Assembly (NCBI RefSeq): GCF_040545425.1 | Contig: NZ_JBEPLW010000001.1 | DNA length: 64,000 bases | Source: Bhargavaea ullalensis | GTDB taxonomy: Bacteria > Bacillota > Bacilli > Bacillales_A > Planococcaceae | Reading direction: 5' to 3' (one strand) | Part shown: piece after piece, positions 25,418 to 33,770 of the stretch | Position numbering within the stretch: position 1 is the first letter of the stretch | How the letters are laid out: the number at the start of each line of letters is the position of its first letter | Notes under the pieces: generated by a model | What the model saw: the letters and a program-made list of their open reading frames with translations, nothing else | Told to the model about the DNA's origin: nothing | Database searches by the model: none | Made by a program: the position numbers and the translations under genes

Positions 25418-25639
25418 ATGCACAGTCTTCTGATGAAGTGCATGAAGCGGCATCAGCTTGCTGACATGATTTATATGGATTCGGACGGTTCGATCACAAA
25501 GCGCCGTGTCCGTTTGCTGAAAATCAGGCAGGACAGTGTGACGGCCTATTGTTTCATGCGGCAGAAGCGCCGGACGTTCCGCATCGACCGGATCCTGTCC
25601 ATTTTGCCTGTGGCCGGACAGGATCGGCTTCCCGGCTAA
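25418..25639 (+). CDS. Small WYL-like domain protein
   Basis: 73 residues. The segment A-Y-C-F-M-R-Q-K-R-R-T-F-R-I-D-R-I-L-S-I follows the core pattern of WYL domains (C-x-x-R-x-x-R-x-F-x-x-D-R-I). It lacks a helix-turn-helix, as do the stand-alone small WYL-like proteins of Bacillales. ATG behind GGCGGAGAG. Function unknown; ligand sensing or nucleic-acid binding is only a family-level guess. Confidence 0.6.
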   Translation: MHSLLMKCMKRHQLADMIYMDSDGSITKRRVRLLKIRQDSVTAYCFMRQKRRTFRIDRILSILPVAGQDRLPG

Positions 25640-25753
25640 GGCCGGGGAGAAGAGATCGGACAGGCAAGGTCTTAGGCACTAAGCCGGCCCCCTTCAAAAC
25701 AGGAGTTTGTAACCGTTTTCAACGGCCGGGCAAGAATGCCGATCCTGACAGGA

Positions 25754-25790
25754 GAATCCCCTTGTTGATAGATATCAAAGAGGGGGATTC
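25754..25790 (+). promoter_or_regulatory. Stem-loop covering the ribosome site of the M28 peptidase gene
   Basis: GAATCCCC (25754-25761) pairs perfectly with GGGGATTC (25783-25790). Inside, TTGATA pairs with TATCAA around GA, so nearly the whole 37 bases form one long hairpin. The right arm contains the gene's AGAGGGGG ribosome site six to ten bases before the ATG at 25796. It may limit translation. No T run, so not a terminator. Confidence 0.5.
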
Positions 25791-25795
25791 AACCA

Positions 25796-27145
25796 ATGAA
25801 AACGAAACAGAAGTTTGCGGCGCTTACCATGTCAGCATCGCTCTTATTGTCCGGCGTCGTTCTGATGCCTGCGGACTTCGGTGGTCCGGCAACCGCCGAA
25901 GCTGCAAAGCCGGGCAATCCGGCAGCGTTTGATAAGAAAATTACCGCCAGGGTGGATGCAAAACGTATTCTTGAAGATGTGAGGAAGCTGAGCGTGGACA
26001 TCGGGCCCCGGGTCACCGGCACCGCGGAGGAGCGGGAGGCGGCCGCCATGATCTATGAGCGGCTCAAATCCTACGGTTATGAAATGGAGGTCCAGGAATT
26101 TGGCATTCCTGATAAAATGGCCGGCCATTTGGCCACATCACATGGAGAGGAAGTTAAGGTTTCCATCCCATCCGGATCTGGCGTCACATCGGCAGAAGGC
26201 CTGACGGCGCCGTTGTATGATGCGGGCCTGGGCAAGCCGGAAGACTTTACAGCCGACGCGTCAGGGAAGATTGCCTTGATCCAACGCGGTGAAATCGGCT
26301 TCCGTGACAAGATTGACAATGCGGCGGCAGCCGGTGCAGCCGGGGTGCTCATCTACGATAATACTGAACAGTCGGCACCCCCGAACATGAGCATTGGAGG
26401 AGAAGTTCCGGTACCGGTCGGCGGCATCAAAAAGGTATCGGGAGAAGCGCTTCTTCAGGATGTGCTTCAAAGCAACGGGACCGTCACGTTGAGGGTGGAA
26501 GCGCTGACGGGCCTGACTTCGCAAAATGTCATCGCCAAGCGCTTGCCTAAAAAGGGCGGCAATCATGAAATCGTTTATGTGTCTGCCCATTTTGACAGTG
26601 TGCCCCTTGCACCGGGTGCCAACGATAATGCTTCAGGAACTGCCACGGCGCTGGAACTTGCCCGTGTGCTGAAAAGCTATCCGATCGACAAGGAAATCCG
26701 CTTTGTATTTGTCGGAGCGGAGGAAATCGGCCTGCTCGGTTCCGAGTATTATGTTTCCCGGCTCACCGATGAAGAAAAGGCCCGCAGCCTTACTAACTTC
26801 AACATGGATATGGTGGGCACTGCATGGGACAATGCCACCGCTATTTATCTGAACACCGTCGATGGACTGCCGAACCTGTCCACCGAATCTGCCATTGCGG
26901 CGGCACAGCGGATTGGCACGCCATCCGAGCTTGTGTTGTATAAACGGGGTGCGTCCGACCATGTGAGCTTCCATGAGGCTGGAATCCCGGCAGTGAACTT
27001 TATCCGGCGCGAACCCGGAACTGCCGCGCTGGAGCCGTACTACCATTCCCCGGAAGACACGATTGAGCATGTCAGCATGGACCGTCTGAAAGAAGCGGGC
27101 GACCTTGTCGGCACAGCTGTCTATTCGGTCATCCGTTCCAACTAA
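25796..27145 (+). CDS. Secreted M28-family aminopeptidase with PA domain
   Basis: 449 residues with a signal peptide (cleavage near A-T-A-E-A-A, residue ~35). A protease-associated domain spans residues ~110-215. The M28 zinc site follows: H-F-D-S-V near residue 263, G-A-N-D-N-A-S-G, G-A-E-E-I-G-L-L-G-S-E-Y near residue 305, N-M-D-M-V-G, and a final His in H-V-S-F-H-E-A-G. It should release N-terminal residues from peptides outside the cell. Its translation start sits in a long hairpin. Confidence 0.92.
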   Translation: MKTKQKFAALTMSASLLLSGVVLMPADFGGPATAEAAKPGNPAAFDKKITARVDAKRILEDVRKLSVDIGPRVTGTAEEREAAAMIYERLKSYGYEMEVQEFGIPDKMAGHLATSHGEEVKVSIPSGSGVTSAEGLTAPLYDAGLGKPEDFTADASGKIALIQRGEIGFRDKIDNAAAAGAAGVLIYDNTEQSAPPNMSIGGEVPVPVGGIKKVSGEALLQDVLQSNGTVTLRVEALTGLTSQNVIAKRLPKKGGNHEIVYVSAHFDSVPLAPGANDNASGTATALELARVLKSYPIDKEIRFVFVGAEEIGLLGSEYYVSRLTDEEKARSLTNFNMDMVGTAWDNATAIYLNTVDGLPNLSTESAIAAAQRIGTPSELVLYKRGASDHVSFHEAGIPAVNFIRREPGTAALEPYYHSPEDTIEHVSMDRLKEAGDLVGTAVYSVIRSN

Positions 27146-27158
27146 AGTCACTCCCACG

Positions 27159-27190
27159 CGCCGTCCGGCCTTCTGCCGGACGGCGTTTTT
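27159..27190 (+). terminator. Terminator after the M28 peptidase gene
   Basis: CGCCGTCCGGC and GCCGGACGGCG are perfectly complementary with a five-base loop and followed by TTTTT. Confidence 0.88.
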
Positions 27191-27304
27191 CTTGGTTGGT
27201 CCATTATTGTTTAAGAAGATCATGGACAATCGGCGGGTCATGAGCTATCATTTATAACAAGGTACCAGTAACGTTTAATGCAAGATAGTGGGGCGGTGAG
27301 CAAA

Positions 27305-27652
27305 ATGTCGACAAGCCAGATGCTGAAGGGTGTGCTGGAAGGCTGCCTGTTGGCAGTGATCGGGATGGGAGAAACATATGGTTATGAAATGGTGGAAAAG
27401 CTCGGGGAGCATGGGCTGACCATGGTAAGTGAAGGAAGCATTTACCCGGTGCTCCTGCGCTTGCAGAAGGAAGGGTACGTCATGACGGTGACGAGGCCCT
27501 CGCCCAACGGACCGAGACGGAAATACTATCGGCTGACCGAGGCCGGGGAAGCCGAGCTTGCGGCGTTCAAACAACGGTGGGACGTGCTGGCGGAAGCGGT
27601 CGGCCAGTTGATGAAAGGGAGTGGGGGACATGAAACTATCAGCAAAAAGTGA
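27305..27652 (+). CDS. PadR-family transcription regulator
   Basis: About 115 residues from the ATG at 27305 (GGTGAG upstream). Winged-helix pattern G-Y-E-M-V-E-K-L, S-E-G-S-I-Y-P-V-L-L-R-L-Q-K-E-G-Y and R-R-K-Y-Y-R-L-T-E-A-G is diagnostic for PadR. It overlaps the following membrane protein gene, a common PadR/DUF1700-like pair in which the regulator controls the membrane partner. Confidence 0.9.
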   Translation: MSTSQMLKGVLEGCLLAVIGMGETYGYEMVEKLGEHGLTMVSEGSIYPVLLRLQKEGYVMTVTRPSPNGPRRKYYRLTEAGEAELAAFKQRWDVLAEAVGQLMKGSGGHETISKK

Positions 27653-28388
27653 AGAATTCCTCGCCAATCTCCGGATGTATCTGATGACTTCCGGAAAAAG
27701 TGAGCGGGAAATCGATGAAGTGGCGGATGAGCTCCGTGATCACCTGCAGGAACTGGAAAGTCGGGGAGAAAGCATCGACAACATTACAGGCGGCTCTCCA
27801 AAGCGGTATATGCAATCGCTGGAAGAAGAGATGGCGGATGATCGTGCAGGATGGTTCAAATACCTTCCGGCGTTCATCCTGTCGTTCGCCGCGTTTTCAG
27901 CCATGGGCCCTGCCATCCGGGGAGAATTTGAACTGAATGTGGTGCAGTTGATCGGATTTCCGGCGGTTGCGTCGCTGACTGTTTTTCTGTATTGGCTGCT
28001 GTTCCGCAGAATGGCAGGCGGTTCCTGGAGCAACCGCAAGCTGTTTGGGATGGGAGCCGGACTGTCAGTGCTGACCATCGTTTTGTTCGTCGCCGTTCTG
28101 CTTGTCGGCTCGCTCCTTATGGAACCGTTTTATTCCGCTTCCTCAACCGGAAATGTGATTGTCATTCTATTGTCTGCCACCGCCTTTGCGGCAAGTGCGG
28201 CCATGCTTCGCTCGTGGATCCTCGTATTCATTCCGATGGCTCTTTTTCTGCCCGAATGGCTGATCCGCCACTCGGCAATGGAGGAGGAGACGAAGCTGAT
28301 CGTCTCCTCGTTCGTTCCGTTCCTTGCAGTGGCTGTCGTGATCGGCCTCGTGTTGGCCTTTGAGCGGCGAAAGGCTTCCAAGGCCTGA
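27630..28388 (+). CDS. Membrane protein paired with PadR (HAAS/DUF1700-like)
   Basis: 252 residues from the ATG at 27630 behind GGGAGTGGGGGAC. Residues ~1-65 form a charged helical domain (F-L-A-N-L-R-M-Y-L, then E-I-D-E-V-A-D-E-L-R-D-H-L-Q-E-L) of the type found in HAAS/DUF1700 proteins; six or seven membrane segments follow. It overlaps the PadR gene by 23 bases. Role unknown. Convergent with, and abutting, the RDD gene. Confidence 0.72.
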   Translation: MKLSAKSEEFLANLRMYLMTSGKSEREIDEVADELRDHLQELESRGESIDNITGGSPKRYMQSLEEEMADDRAGWFKYLPAFILSFAAFSAMGPAIRGEFELNVVQLIGFPAVASLTVFLYWLLFRRMAGGSWSNRKLFGMGAGLSVLTIVLFVAVLLVGSLLMEPFYSASSTGNVIVILLSATAFAASAAMLRSWILVFIPMALFLPEWLIRHSAMEEETKLIVSSFVPFLAVAVVIGLVLAFERRKASKA

Positions 28389-28952
28389 TCAAAGCCGGAT
28401 TTTGCGTCTGAAAACCGGCTCTCTGCGCTCGGTTTCGGTTGTCCGGATCACTTGCGTCAGGGTGAGAAGGTCATATACGGATTGCTTGCGCTGATTTAGA
28501 AACGGGACGATCATGTAGAGGGCCATCAGGGCATAGATGAGAATTCCGAGGATGGACAGGGAAATGGGGACCCCCTCTCCATCACCCGTTCCGACCAGCC
28601 GGTAGACGAGAAAATGGGAAAGCTCCCACGGAAGAAACTTCAGTGCGGTTCGCAAAATCGAGCGCGGAAGGGAGAGCGGCCGGCAGCGGAGATCGGTGAC
28701 CTGGAGTCCGACTATCCGCTTGCCGAGAGATCCTCTTCCCGCCGCAGAGTCGCTGATGATGAAGTAGGCGGAAACGGGAAGCGTCATGAGAAAAAAGCCG
28801 GCAGTTTGTGCCAATGCGGGCGGGCCGGCAAACAGACGCTGGATTTGGGGAAAGAGGAAAACAGACACCAAACCGAGCAATATGATGTATGCGGCAATCA
28901 GCAAGTAGTCAATCAGAAATGCCTTTATCCGAACGGGCACACCTGCATGCAT
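28389..28952 (-). CDS. RDD-family membrane protein
   Basis: 187 residues from the ATG at 28952, which has GGAGGCGACTG at proper spacing (the ATG at 28967 overlaps that ribosome site). R-I-K-A-F-L-I-D-Y-L near the N-terminus carries the R and D of RDD proteins, and G-S-L-G-K-R-I-V-G-L-Q-V is the family's second block. Three or four membrane segments. Some RDD proteins affect Na+/H+ exchange; function here is unknown. Confidence 0.82.
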   Translation of the reverse strand: MHAGVPVRIKAFLIDYLLIAAYIILLGLVSVFLFPQIQRLFAGPPALAQTAGFFLMTLPVSAYFIISDSAAGRGSLGKRIVGLQVTDLRCRPLSLPRSILRTALKFLPWELSHFLVYRLVGTGDGEGVPISLSILGILIYALMALYMIVPFLNQRKQSVYDLLTLTQVIRTTETERREPVFRRKIRL

Positions 28953-28970
28953 TTCAGTCGCCTCCATCCG

Positions 28971-29005
28971 TAAAAAGCCGGTTTCCTCTCGGAGACCGGC
29001 TTTCG
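28971..29005 (-). terminator. Terminator of the formamidase-like gene
   Basis: AAAGCCGGT and ACCGGCTTT form the stem; read on the minus strand a T5 run follows it, so it ends the gene at 29019-29924. Confidence 0.8.
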
Positions 29006-29018
29006 CTGTTTTCCATTC

Positions 29019-29924
29019 TTACCTAAACACCTTGACCCCGTATGCCTCCAGCACGTATTTCGGCACGAAGAAACGGGCGGTCATGAGCGGGTCGACGATC
29101 TGGCTCACCTGGACTTGTCCGGCTGCGCTCAGCAGCATGGCCAGATCCGGAAGATTCATTTCCATGCGGGGAAGGAGGAAGTCGGCCATTTCTTCGACGG
29201 CGGTCTTTGCGGCTTCATCGAGTGTCGGGGCGGAAACGATGAAGGCGATGCCGTCTTCGTTCTCGACGAGCGGATGGCGAAGCGCCCCTTCCTTGAGCAC
29301 CTGGAGCGTCACGGTCGCCTTGCCCGGAACTTCGATGCCGGACACGCCGACTTCTCCGTCGCCCATCGCAGCATGGAAATCGCCGAGTCCGAACAAGGCG
29401 CCTTCCGCAAACACCGGAAAGTAAAGCGTCGCCCCTTCCGTGATGAGCTTCGTGTCCATGTTGCCGCCGTGGGCTCCCGGCGTTCCGCACGATACCGGCT
29501 CGCCGGCGGGGGCGACGCCGATGACGCCGATCATCTTGTTGAGCGGGATCTTCAGCTTGTCGTCAAAGACGGCATGTTCCTCATCGACTTTGATGATCTT
29601 GGAGGCGAGCTCCTCCAGGCGGTGACCGAGGATGCCGAGGTCGGGCCCGGTGGCCATGACGCCCTGGCCGCCGATTTCGAGCTTGTCGATGCGGACTTTC
29701 AGGACGTCGCCCGGTTCGGCACCTTCCACATAAACCGGTCCGGTGGCGGGGTTGATCTCATCCCAGTCGATGCCGGCGACTTTCGTTTCCGGCGAAGTCA
29801 CCTGGTTTTTGAAGCAGTCGTATGTTTCGATTTCAATCGTCGTTCCGGAAGCCACGTGCTTGACGGGCACGTGCTCTTTGCTGAATGAATAAATGACGTC
29901 TTGGCATGCGAGTGTTTCGGTCAT
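29019..29924 (-). CDS. Acetamidase/formamidase-family hydrolase
   Basis: 301 residues, the usual length for Bacillus acetamidase/formamidase proteins. Conserved blocks: N-P-A-T-G-P-V-Y-V-E-G-A-E-P-G-D-V-L near residue 55, G-T-P-G-A-H-G-G-N-M-D near residue 145 and L-G-D-F-H-A-A-M-G-D-G-E-V near residue 178, with the metal ligands expected in the last two. It hydrolyses small amides such as formamide or acetamide. ATG at 29924 behind GAGGGGGA. Confidence 0.9.
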   Translation of the reverse strand: MTETLACQDVIYSFSKEHVPVKHVASGTTIEIETYDCFKNQVTSPETKVAGIDWDEINPATGPVYVEGAEPGDVLKVRIDKLEIGGQGVMATGPDLGILGHRLEELASKIIKVDEEHAVFDDKLKIPLNKMIGVIGVAPAGEPVSCGTPGAHGGNMDTKLITEGATLYFPVFAEGALFGLGDFHAAMGDGEVGVSGIEVPGKATVTLQVLKEGALRHPLVENEDGIAFIVSAPTLDEAAKTAVEEMADFLLPRMEMNLPDLAMLLSAAGQVQVSQIVDPLMTARFFVPKYVLEAYGVKVFR

Positions 29925-29995
29925 CGGTCGGATTCCCCCTCATCGATTTGCCAATAGTCTATCAATGGGAGAAGAAGAATGCCAGTGACACCTGT

Positions 29996-30349
29996 TCAGC
30001 GGCCGCTTCCGTCTTCTCCGTCAAACCGGTCTTCCGCTTCAAAGCCAGGGTCCCAACGGTATTCGTGCAGATCGACCCTCCTGCCGCCGGTGACCGGCAC
30101 GCCTTCTGCGGACAGCAGATCTTCCTGTTCGCGTGCGATGTCGGGGTCGCCGACGGCAATTTCCCCTTTTGCGTTGATGATGCGGTGCCAAGGGATGCCG
30201 TGTCTGCGGCTCATGCTGTGCAGGATGCGGGCGACCTGCCGGGCGGCGCGGGAGTTTCCGGCGAGCCGGGCGATCTGTCCGTATGTCGCGACTTTTCCGG
30301 CCGGCACTTTTTTCAGCAGGCGCACAACCTGCTCGGTGAACGGTTCCAA
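29996..30349 (-). CDS. Alkyltransferase-like (ATL) DNA-repair protein
   Basis: 117 residues starting at a TTG behind AAAGGAGGG. The MGMT DNA-binding fold is clear (V-A-T-Y-G-Q-I-A-R-L-A-G, A-R-Q-V-A-R-I-L). At the active site P-C-H-R-V/I reads P-W-H-R-I-I: the acceptor Cys is Trp, the diagnostic of ATL proteins, which flag O6-alkylguanine for nucleotide excision repair without transferring the alkyl group. A longer acidic tail follows the core. Confidence 0.88.
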   Translation of the reverse strand: MEPFTEQVVRLLKKVPAGKVATYGQIARLAGNSRAARQVARILHSMSRRHGIPWHRIINAKGEIAVGDPDIAREQEDLLSAEGVPVTGGRRVDLHEYRWDPGFEAEDRFDGEDGSGR

Positions 30350-30352
30350 CGG

Positions 30353-31888
30353 CTATCCCTCCTTTGTTTCCGAGATGAGTTCCGGAGAGCGTCCGGTGTA
30401 CCACTGCTTGAATGTCCCGGCCGCAGCCTCCGGCAGATCGTTCAGGTCTTCATGATGAACGGGCTTGGACCGGTTCACGGTCTTCACCGACACGACGCCG
30501 AACGGCTTTTGCAGCCGGGATTGGGAGACGGCGGCTTCAATGACTTTTTCGCGCTTCGTCACGAACGTCCTGCGCCACAGTCCGCCTTTACGGAACTGGA
30601 CGAGCGGTCCGTTGATCAAGTACCGGGTGTTGCGGTAGTCAAACAGCCGCAGCAGCCATGTGCCGGCGAACAGCAAACCCCCAAGCACCCACCACTGCGG
30701 GATGAACGGAAAATCGGGCTTCCAGATAAACAGCGCGGCCGTGCCGATGAGGGCGAGCCAGGGGAGCCGTAGCATCCGGACGGCAAGCGCGCTTTCCGGA
30801 AGCTTCTCCATCTTTTCTGAGACTTCGATATCGGGCAGCAGTTCGCCGATAATTTCGATCGCCCGCTTCCTCGGAAGGTATGGATAAAGGGAGTTGATGT
30901 CCTCCAGGTCCTCGCCGAAGCTCCCCACCGTAATGAGTTTTGCTTCCGCCATGCCGAGCAGGCGCCTGACCGGTGTTTCTGTGATTTCCACGGCCTGGAC
31001 ATTTTTCTTGCGGACCGACAGTGCCTGCTCGGACAGTACGCCCCGCCGGATGTAGATGCGTTCCGCGTCCGACGAGATCTCGTAGCGGCCGTACTTCAGC
31101 CATGTCCTCACCATGCCGAAAATCACGGCTGCCAGCACAAACAGCATGATGACCGCGGCCAGCCTGAACGATGAACCGGCGAGTGACGAGAAGATCCCTT
31201 CCGCCCGGTTGTCCAGGTCGGTGAAGTCGTCGATGTTTTTGTAGACGGTGGCCACAATCGGAATCAGTGCGATGAAGCTGAAGGACAGAAATGAAGCCTT
31301 GATGATGTCTTTCCTGGAAGGAGTGAAATGGACGACCCGCCCGTCCGGGGGCAGTTCTCCGGATGGCATGTCATCCGGTTCGGATCCATCCGGGATTTCC
31401 ATGACGGACTCTTCCTGCTCGGCTTTCCGGCCCCGATATCCGTCAAGCGCCGCCTCGATCCGTTCAGCCTCCTGTTTCGTCACCGCCGTGAACCGGACAG
31501 ACGATTCTTCACCCCCGGCCCCCGTCTCGAGCGTCAGAGAGGTCAGGCCAAGAAGCTTCAGCACGGCCGGGACTTGGCGATTGACGTTCTGCACGCGGCG
31601 GAACGGGACGCTCCGGTGTTTTCTCACAAAGATCCCGCTGTCGATCTTCACCGAGTCCCGTTCGATCCGGTAAGTCTTCCGCCACCAGGCCGGCAAGAGG
31701 GCGAGCAGGCTGACGGCCGTGACGGCCAGGTAAGTGATCTTCAGCACGATCACCCATGTTGCTTCCGAACCGGCGCGGAAAACAAAAAGGAACAGGATGA
31801 CGAAAAACGTATTTTTTATGTAATCAACAGCAGACCGGAGCATGCCGGCCGGATGCATTCTGCGTCTTTCCGCTGTTCCGTTTGCCAT
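30353..31888 (-). CDS. YdbT-like bacterial PH-domain membrane protein
   Basis: 511 residues. Paired membrane segments near residues 25-65, 220-265 and 370-400 separate bPH2 domains, recognisable by R-K-H-R-S-V-P-F-R-R-V-Q-N-V near residue 90 and V-R-K-K-N-V-Q-A-V-E-I near residue 290. Encoded directly after the smaller YdbS-like protein with which it normally pairs; in B. subtilis ydbST contributes to resistance to amylocyclicin-type peptides. Confidence 0.82.
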   Translation of the reverse strand: MANGTAERRRMHPAGMLRSAVDYIKNTFFVILFLFVFRAGSEATWVIVLKITYLAVTAVSLLALLPAWWRKTYRIERDSVKIDSGIFVRKHRSVPFRRVQNVNRQVPAVLKLLGLTSLTLETGAGGEESSVRFTAVTKQEAERIEAALDGYRGRKAEQEESVMEIPDGSEPDDMPSGELPPDGRVVHFTPSRKDIIKASFLSFSFIALIPIVATVYKNIDDFTDLDNRAEGIFSSLAGSSFRLAAVIMLFVLAAVIFGMVRTWLKYGRYEISSDAERIYIRRGVLSEQALSVRKKNVQAVEITETPVRRLLGMAEAKLITVGSFGEDLEDINSLYPYLPRKRAIEIIGELLPDIEVSEKMEKLPESALAVRMLRLPWLALIGTAALFIWKPDFPFIPQWWVLGGLLFAGTWLLRLFDYRNTRYLINGPLVQFRKGGLWRRTFVTKREKVIEAAVSQSRLQKPFGVVSVKTVNRSKPVHHEDLNDLPEAAAGTFKQWYTGRSPELISETKEG

Positions 31889-32385
31889 CAGTCTTCCTCC
31901 TCCCGGATCTTTGCGAGGTGGGCGATCCGGTCTCGGAATGTACGGGCCTCTTCCTCGGGAAGTGCCGGAACCGAGTGGCTCGATCCCATCGTTTCGATTT
32001 CCAGCGAATAAAGCCCGTATCTGCGAAGCAGCGGACCCTGCTTCAGATTGACGACTTGTACTTTCGTCATCGGGATCGTCTGCTCGGAGACGTTCCAGAT
32101 GCCGCTGCGCAGCTTGATGAACTCATCATCCGCGCCGTATCTCCAGTATCGCTGGGTCAGCACCGGCTCAATGAAAATGGAGTAAATCGCCGACAGAACG
32201 CTGGCCCCGCCGACGACCCATAGCGTGATGATCAGCCAGCGCCACCAGCCGAAGTGAATCCCCGCTGCGAGAAGGGCGGCGATGACTAGCAGGATGGCCG
32301 CCTCCCCGATGAGATTGGCGAGCCTCCATACCTTGACCGCCTTTTTTGAAATCCGCCCTTCAGGCGGAGAGATTGTGTCCAACAT
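31888..32385 (-). CDS. YdbS-like bacterial PH-domain membrane protein
   Basis: 165 residues with two membrane segments (residues ~25-75) and one bPH2 domain containing Q-T-I-P-M-T-K-V-Q-V-V-N-L-K-Q-G-P-L-L-R-R-Y-G-L-Y. ATG at 32385 behind GGAGGTGC. Its stop overlaps the start of the YdbT-like gene, so the two are co-translated. Confidence 0.85.
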   Translation of the reverse strand: MLDTISPPEGRISKKAVKVWRLANLIGEAAILLVIAALLAAGIHFGWWRWLIITLWVVGGASVLSAIYSIFIEPVLTQRYWRYGADDEFIKLRSGIWNVSEQTIPMTKVQVVNLKQGPLLRRYGLYSLEIETMGSSHSVPALPEEEARTFRDRIAHLAKIREEED

Positions 32386-32508
32386 CGAGAAGCACCTCCA
32401 GGTCTTGTCTTTCTTCTACGGGAGAGGATATCTGCAAGTTTCATTTGGGAACCTGGAGCGGGTCCGGCCCGTATACGATACAATCAGTTTAGCAAAGGGG
32501 GCGGCCCG

Positions 32509-32637
32509 ATGAAAAAGAGATACGCCGGCGCGGCTGCGGTGATCCTGCTGCTCATCGCCTTCATGCAGGCGGTGCCTGTTAAAGCGTCGGACCTGAAGGC
32601 ATCGGATTCCCAGATCCGGATCTCTAACTGGCCGTAA
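32509..32637 (+). pseudogene. DUF2207 protein gene, 5' fragment cut by the plasmid insertion
   Basis: The ATG behind AAGGGGGCGG opens a signal peptide (K-K-R, then A-A-A-V-I-L-L-L-I-A-F, then V-K-A-S). After I-R-I-S-N the frame hits T-G-G-C-C-G-T-A-A within three codons, giving a 42-residue stub. The TGG onward belongs to the inserted element, as the same sequence recurs at 33582. The missing body of the gene is at 52365-53894, where codons resume with R-V-R-A-D-G-T-L-D-V-N-E. Rejoined, the two pieces give a ~549-residue DUF2207 protein with a signal peptide. Confidence 0.78.
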
Positions 32638-32818
32638 GCTTGCCAAGGAACGCAAGCCAACGGCCACTAAGTCATTGGGCTCCACTCGATTTCTAACGCC
32701 CCATCCCAAAAGCAGGGGATGGGGCTACCCCTCACTGGCGAGCGCGCAAAATCGGCGCGCCCTTCCACTGTTTGCGCGAATAGTTGCGCCGTCTCCGAAC
32801 AAAGAAAGGAGAGATGGA
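32624..32818 (+). repeat. Leader repeat copy R1
   Basis: About 195 bp nearly identical to 33577-33770. Each copy contains three hairpins: T-G-G-C-C-G-T...A-C-G-G-C-C-A with inner GCTTGC/GCAAGC; GCCCCATCCC/GGGGATGGGGC; and GCGCGC/GCGCGC. It ends in the ribosome site AAAGGAGAG of the following gene. The copy begins exactly at the chromosome junction. Confidence 0.85.
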
Positions 32819-32821
32819 CAG

Positions 32822-33109
32822 ATGAAACTGAAACGGATGTATGATGAGCAGGGAGTCTTGGACTTTAAGAAACTGGCCAGGATGACCGATGCAGAATTCG
32901 CCGAGACGGTCCAATCGTATTCCAAGTATCATTTCTTCAATCTGGAGGAGGGCAGCGATGGGGTGACCGTCTATCTTTTCCGGCAGGTCGATGAGGTGGA
33001 TGCCTCGCTTGTCATCTGCCAATATCGAACGGCCGACCGGTACTATAGCACGATGACGATGAGCAGGTGGGAGTTTGACCTGGCGCGTGACGCATTTGAA
33101 AGCTGCTGA
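32822..33109 (+). CDS. 95-residue plasmid protein of unknown function
   Basis: ATG at 32822 behind GAAAGGAGAGATGGACAG. The product is small, soluble and acidic with aromatic residues (Y-S-K-Y-H-F-F-N-L-E-E-G, C-Q-Y-R-T-A-D-R-Y-Y-S-T). No family recognised. It follows leader copy R1, as the RadC-like gene follows R2, so the two genes are probably controlled alike. A perfect terminator lies three bases downstream. Confidence 0.65.
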   Translation: MKLKRMYDEQGVLDFKKLARMTDAEFAETVQSYSKYHFFNLEEGSDGVTVYLFRQVDEVDASLVICQYRTADRYYSTMTMSRWEFDLARDAFESC

Positions 33110-33112
33110 ATC

Positions 33113-33156
33113 GCCCAGCTGGGTCTTCACAGGAAGATCCAGCTGGGCTTTTCTTT
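33113..33156 (+). terminator. Terminator after the 95-residue protein gene
   Basis: GCCCAGCTGG and CCAGCTGGGC pair perfectly, with an inner TCTTC/GAAGA stem, followed by TTTTCTTTT. Confidence 0.88.
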
Positions 33157-33169
33157 TGGAGGAAGGCGA

Positions 33170-33480
33170 GATGGCGGGGGCATCGAACCCCCGCCATCCC
33201 GACATCAGGCGCTATGTCGCCTGATGTACGCTTCGCCTTCCGGCTTCCTGCGGAAGGGCCGGAAGGCTCGCTTCCTCATTGCCGGCTTCGGGCATCGAGC
33301 CCTTGCCGTCAAGCGGCTGCATCCCTTACGGGATCTTGCGCAGCCGCCCAAGAGCCGTTCTGGCGTTTTCCCGGCGGCGTCGAGCCGCCAGAAAAACGAT
33401 TGGAGAGGCGTTGCCATCTCCAATACGCTGCCCGTTGCAGCCCTTCCTCCGGAAGCGCTACAAGGGCGCTATAGCGGGTG
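33170..33480. other. Hairpin-dense non-coding block
   Basis: Within ~310 bases at least eight consecutive perfect or near-perfect inverted repeats occur: GATGGCGGGGG/CCCCCGCCATC (33170/33188), ACATCAGGCG/CGCCTGATGT (33202/33218), GCCTTCCGGC/GCCGGAAGGC (33235/33258) with an inner stem, CGGC-GGGC/GCCC-GCCG, GCGGCTGC/GCAGCCGC with inner ATCCC/GGGAT (33313-33347), TTCTGGC/GCCAGAA, ATTGGAG/CTCCAAT and AGCGC/GCGCT. No credible protein frame. It could be a structured RNA, a single-strand or transfer origin, or a single-stranded-DNA promoter region. Confidence 0.6.
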
Positions 33481-33576
33481 CAGTCTGCCTTCCTTCGTTC
33501 TCCTCAGTGTAACCATTCGCTTATGACAGCGGGAAGGGCGGGCGTTCGGGGAAAGAAATCGGCGGAGCCAAGTCGG

Positions 33577-33770
33577 CTAACTGGCCGTAAGGCTTGCAAA
33601 GGACGCAAGCCAACGGCCACTAAGTCATTGGGCTCCACTCGATTTCTAACGCCCCATCCCAAAAGCAGGGGATGGGGCTACCCCTCACTGGCGAGCGCGC
33701 AAAACCGGCGCGCCCTTCCCCCTGTTTGCGCGAATGGTTGCGGTCTCTCCGAACGATGAAAGGAGAGATG
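33577..33770 (+). repeat. Leader repeat copy R2
   Basis: Second copy of the ~195-bp leader, ahead of the RadC-like gene. It differs from R1 by a handful of substitutions and 1-2 base indels, several inside loops or compensatory-looking (GGCTTGC pairs with GCAAGCC here, a weaker pairing in R1). Conservation extends up to the ribosome site and then stops; the coding sequences are unrelated. Confidence 0.85.

Noticed and set aside
29115..29888. A 257-codon plus-strand frame opposite the formamidase gene.
   Set aside because: The minus-strand gene has family motifs, a ribosome site and a terminator; the plus frame is its shadow.
33170..33198. On the minus strand GGGGG-TTCGATG-CCCCC looks like a tRNA T-arm.
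   Set aside because: The flanking bases simply extend the same stem to 11 bp; there is no acceptor, D-arm or anticodon arm, so it is one hairpin of the block.
33478..33759. A plus-strand frame of 93 codons across leader R2, matching part of the frame at 32675 in R1.
   Set aside because: The similarity is due to the duplicated leader itself; it spans hairpins and overlaps the RadC ribosome region without a ribosome site of its own.
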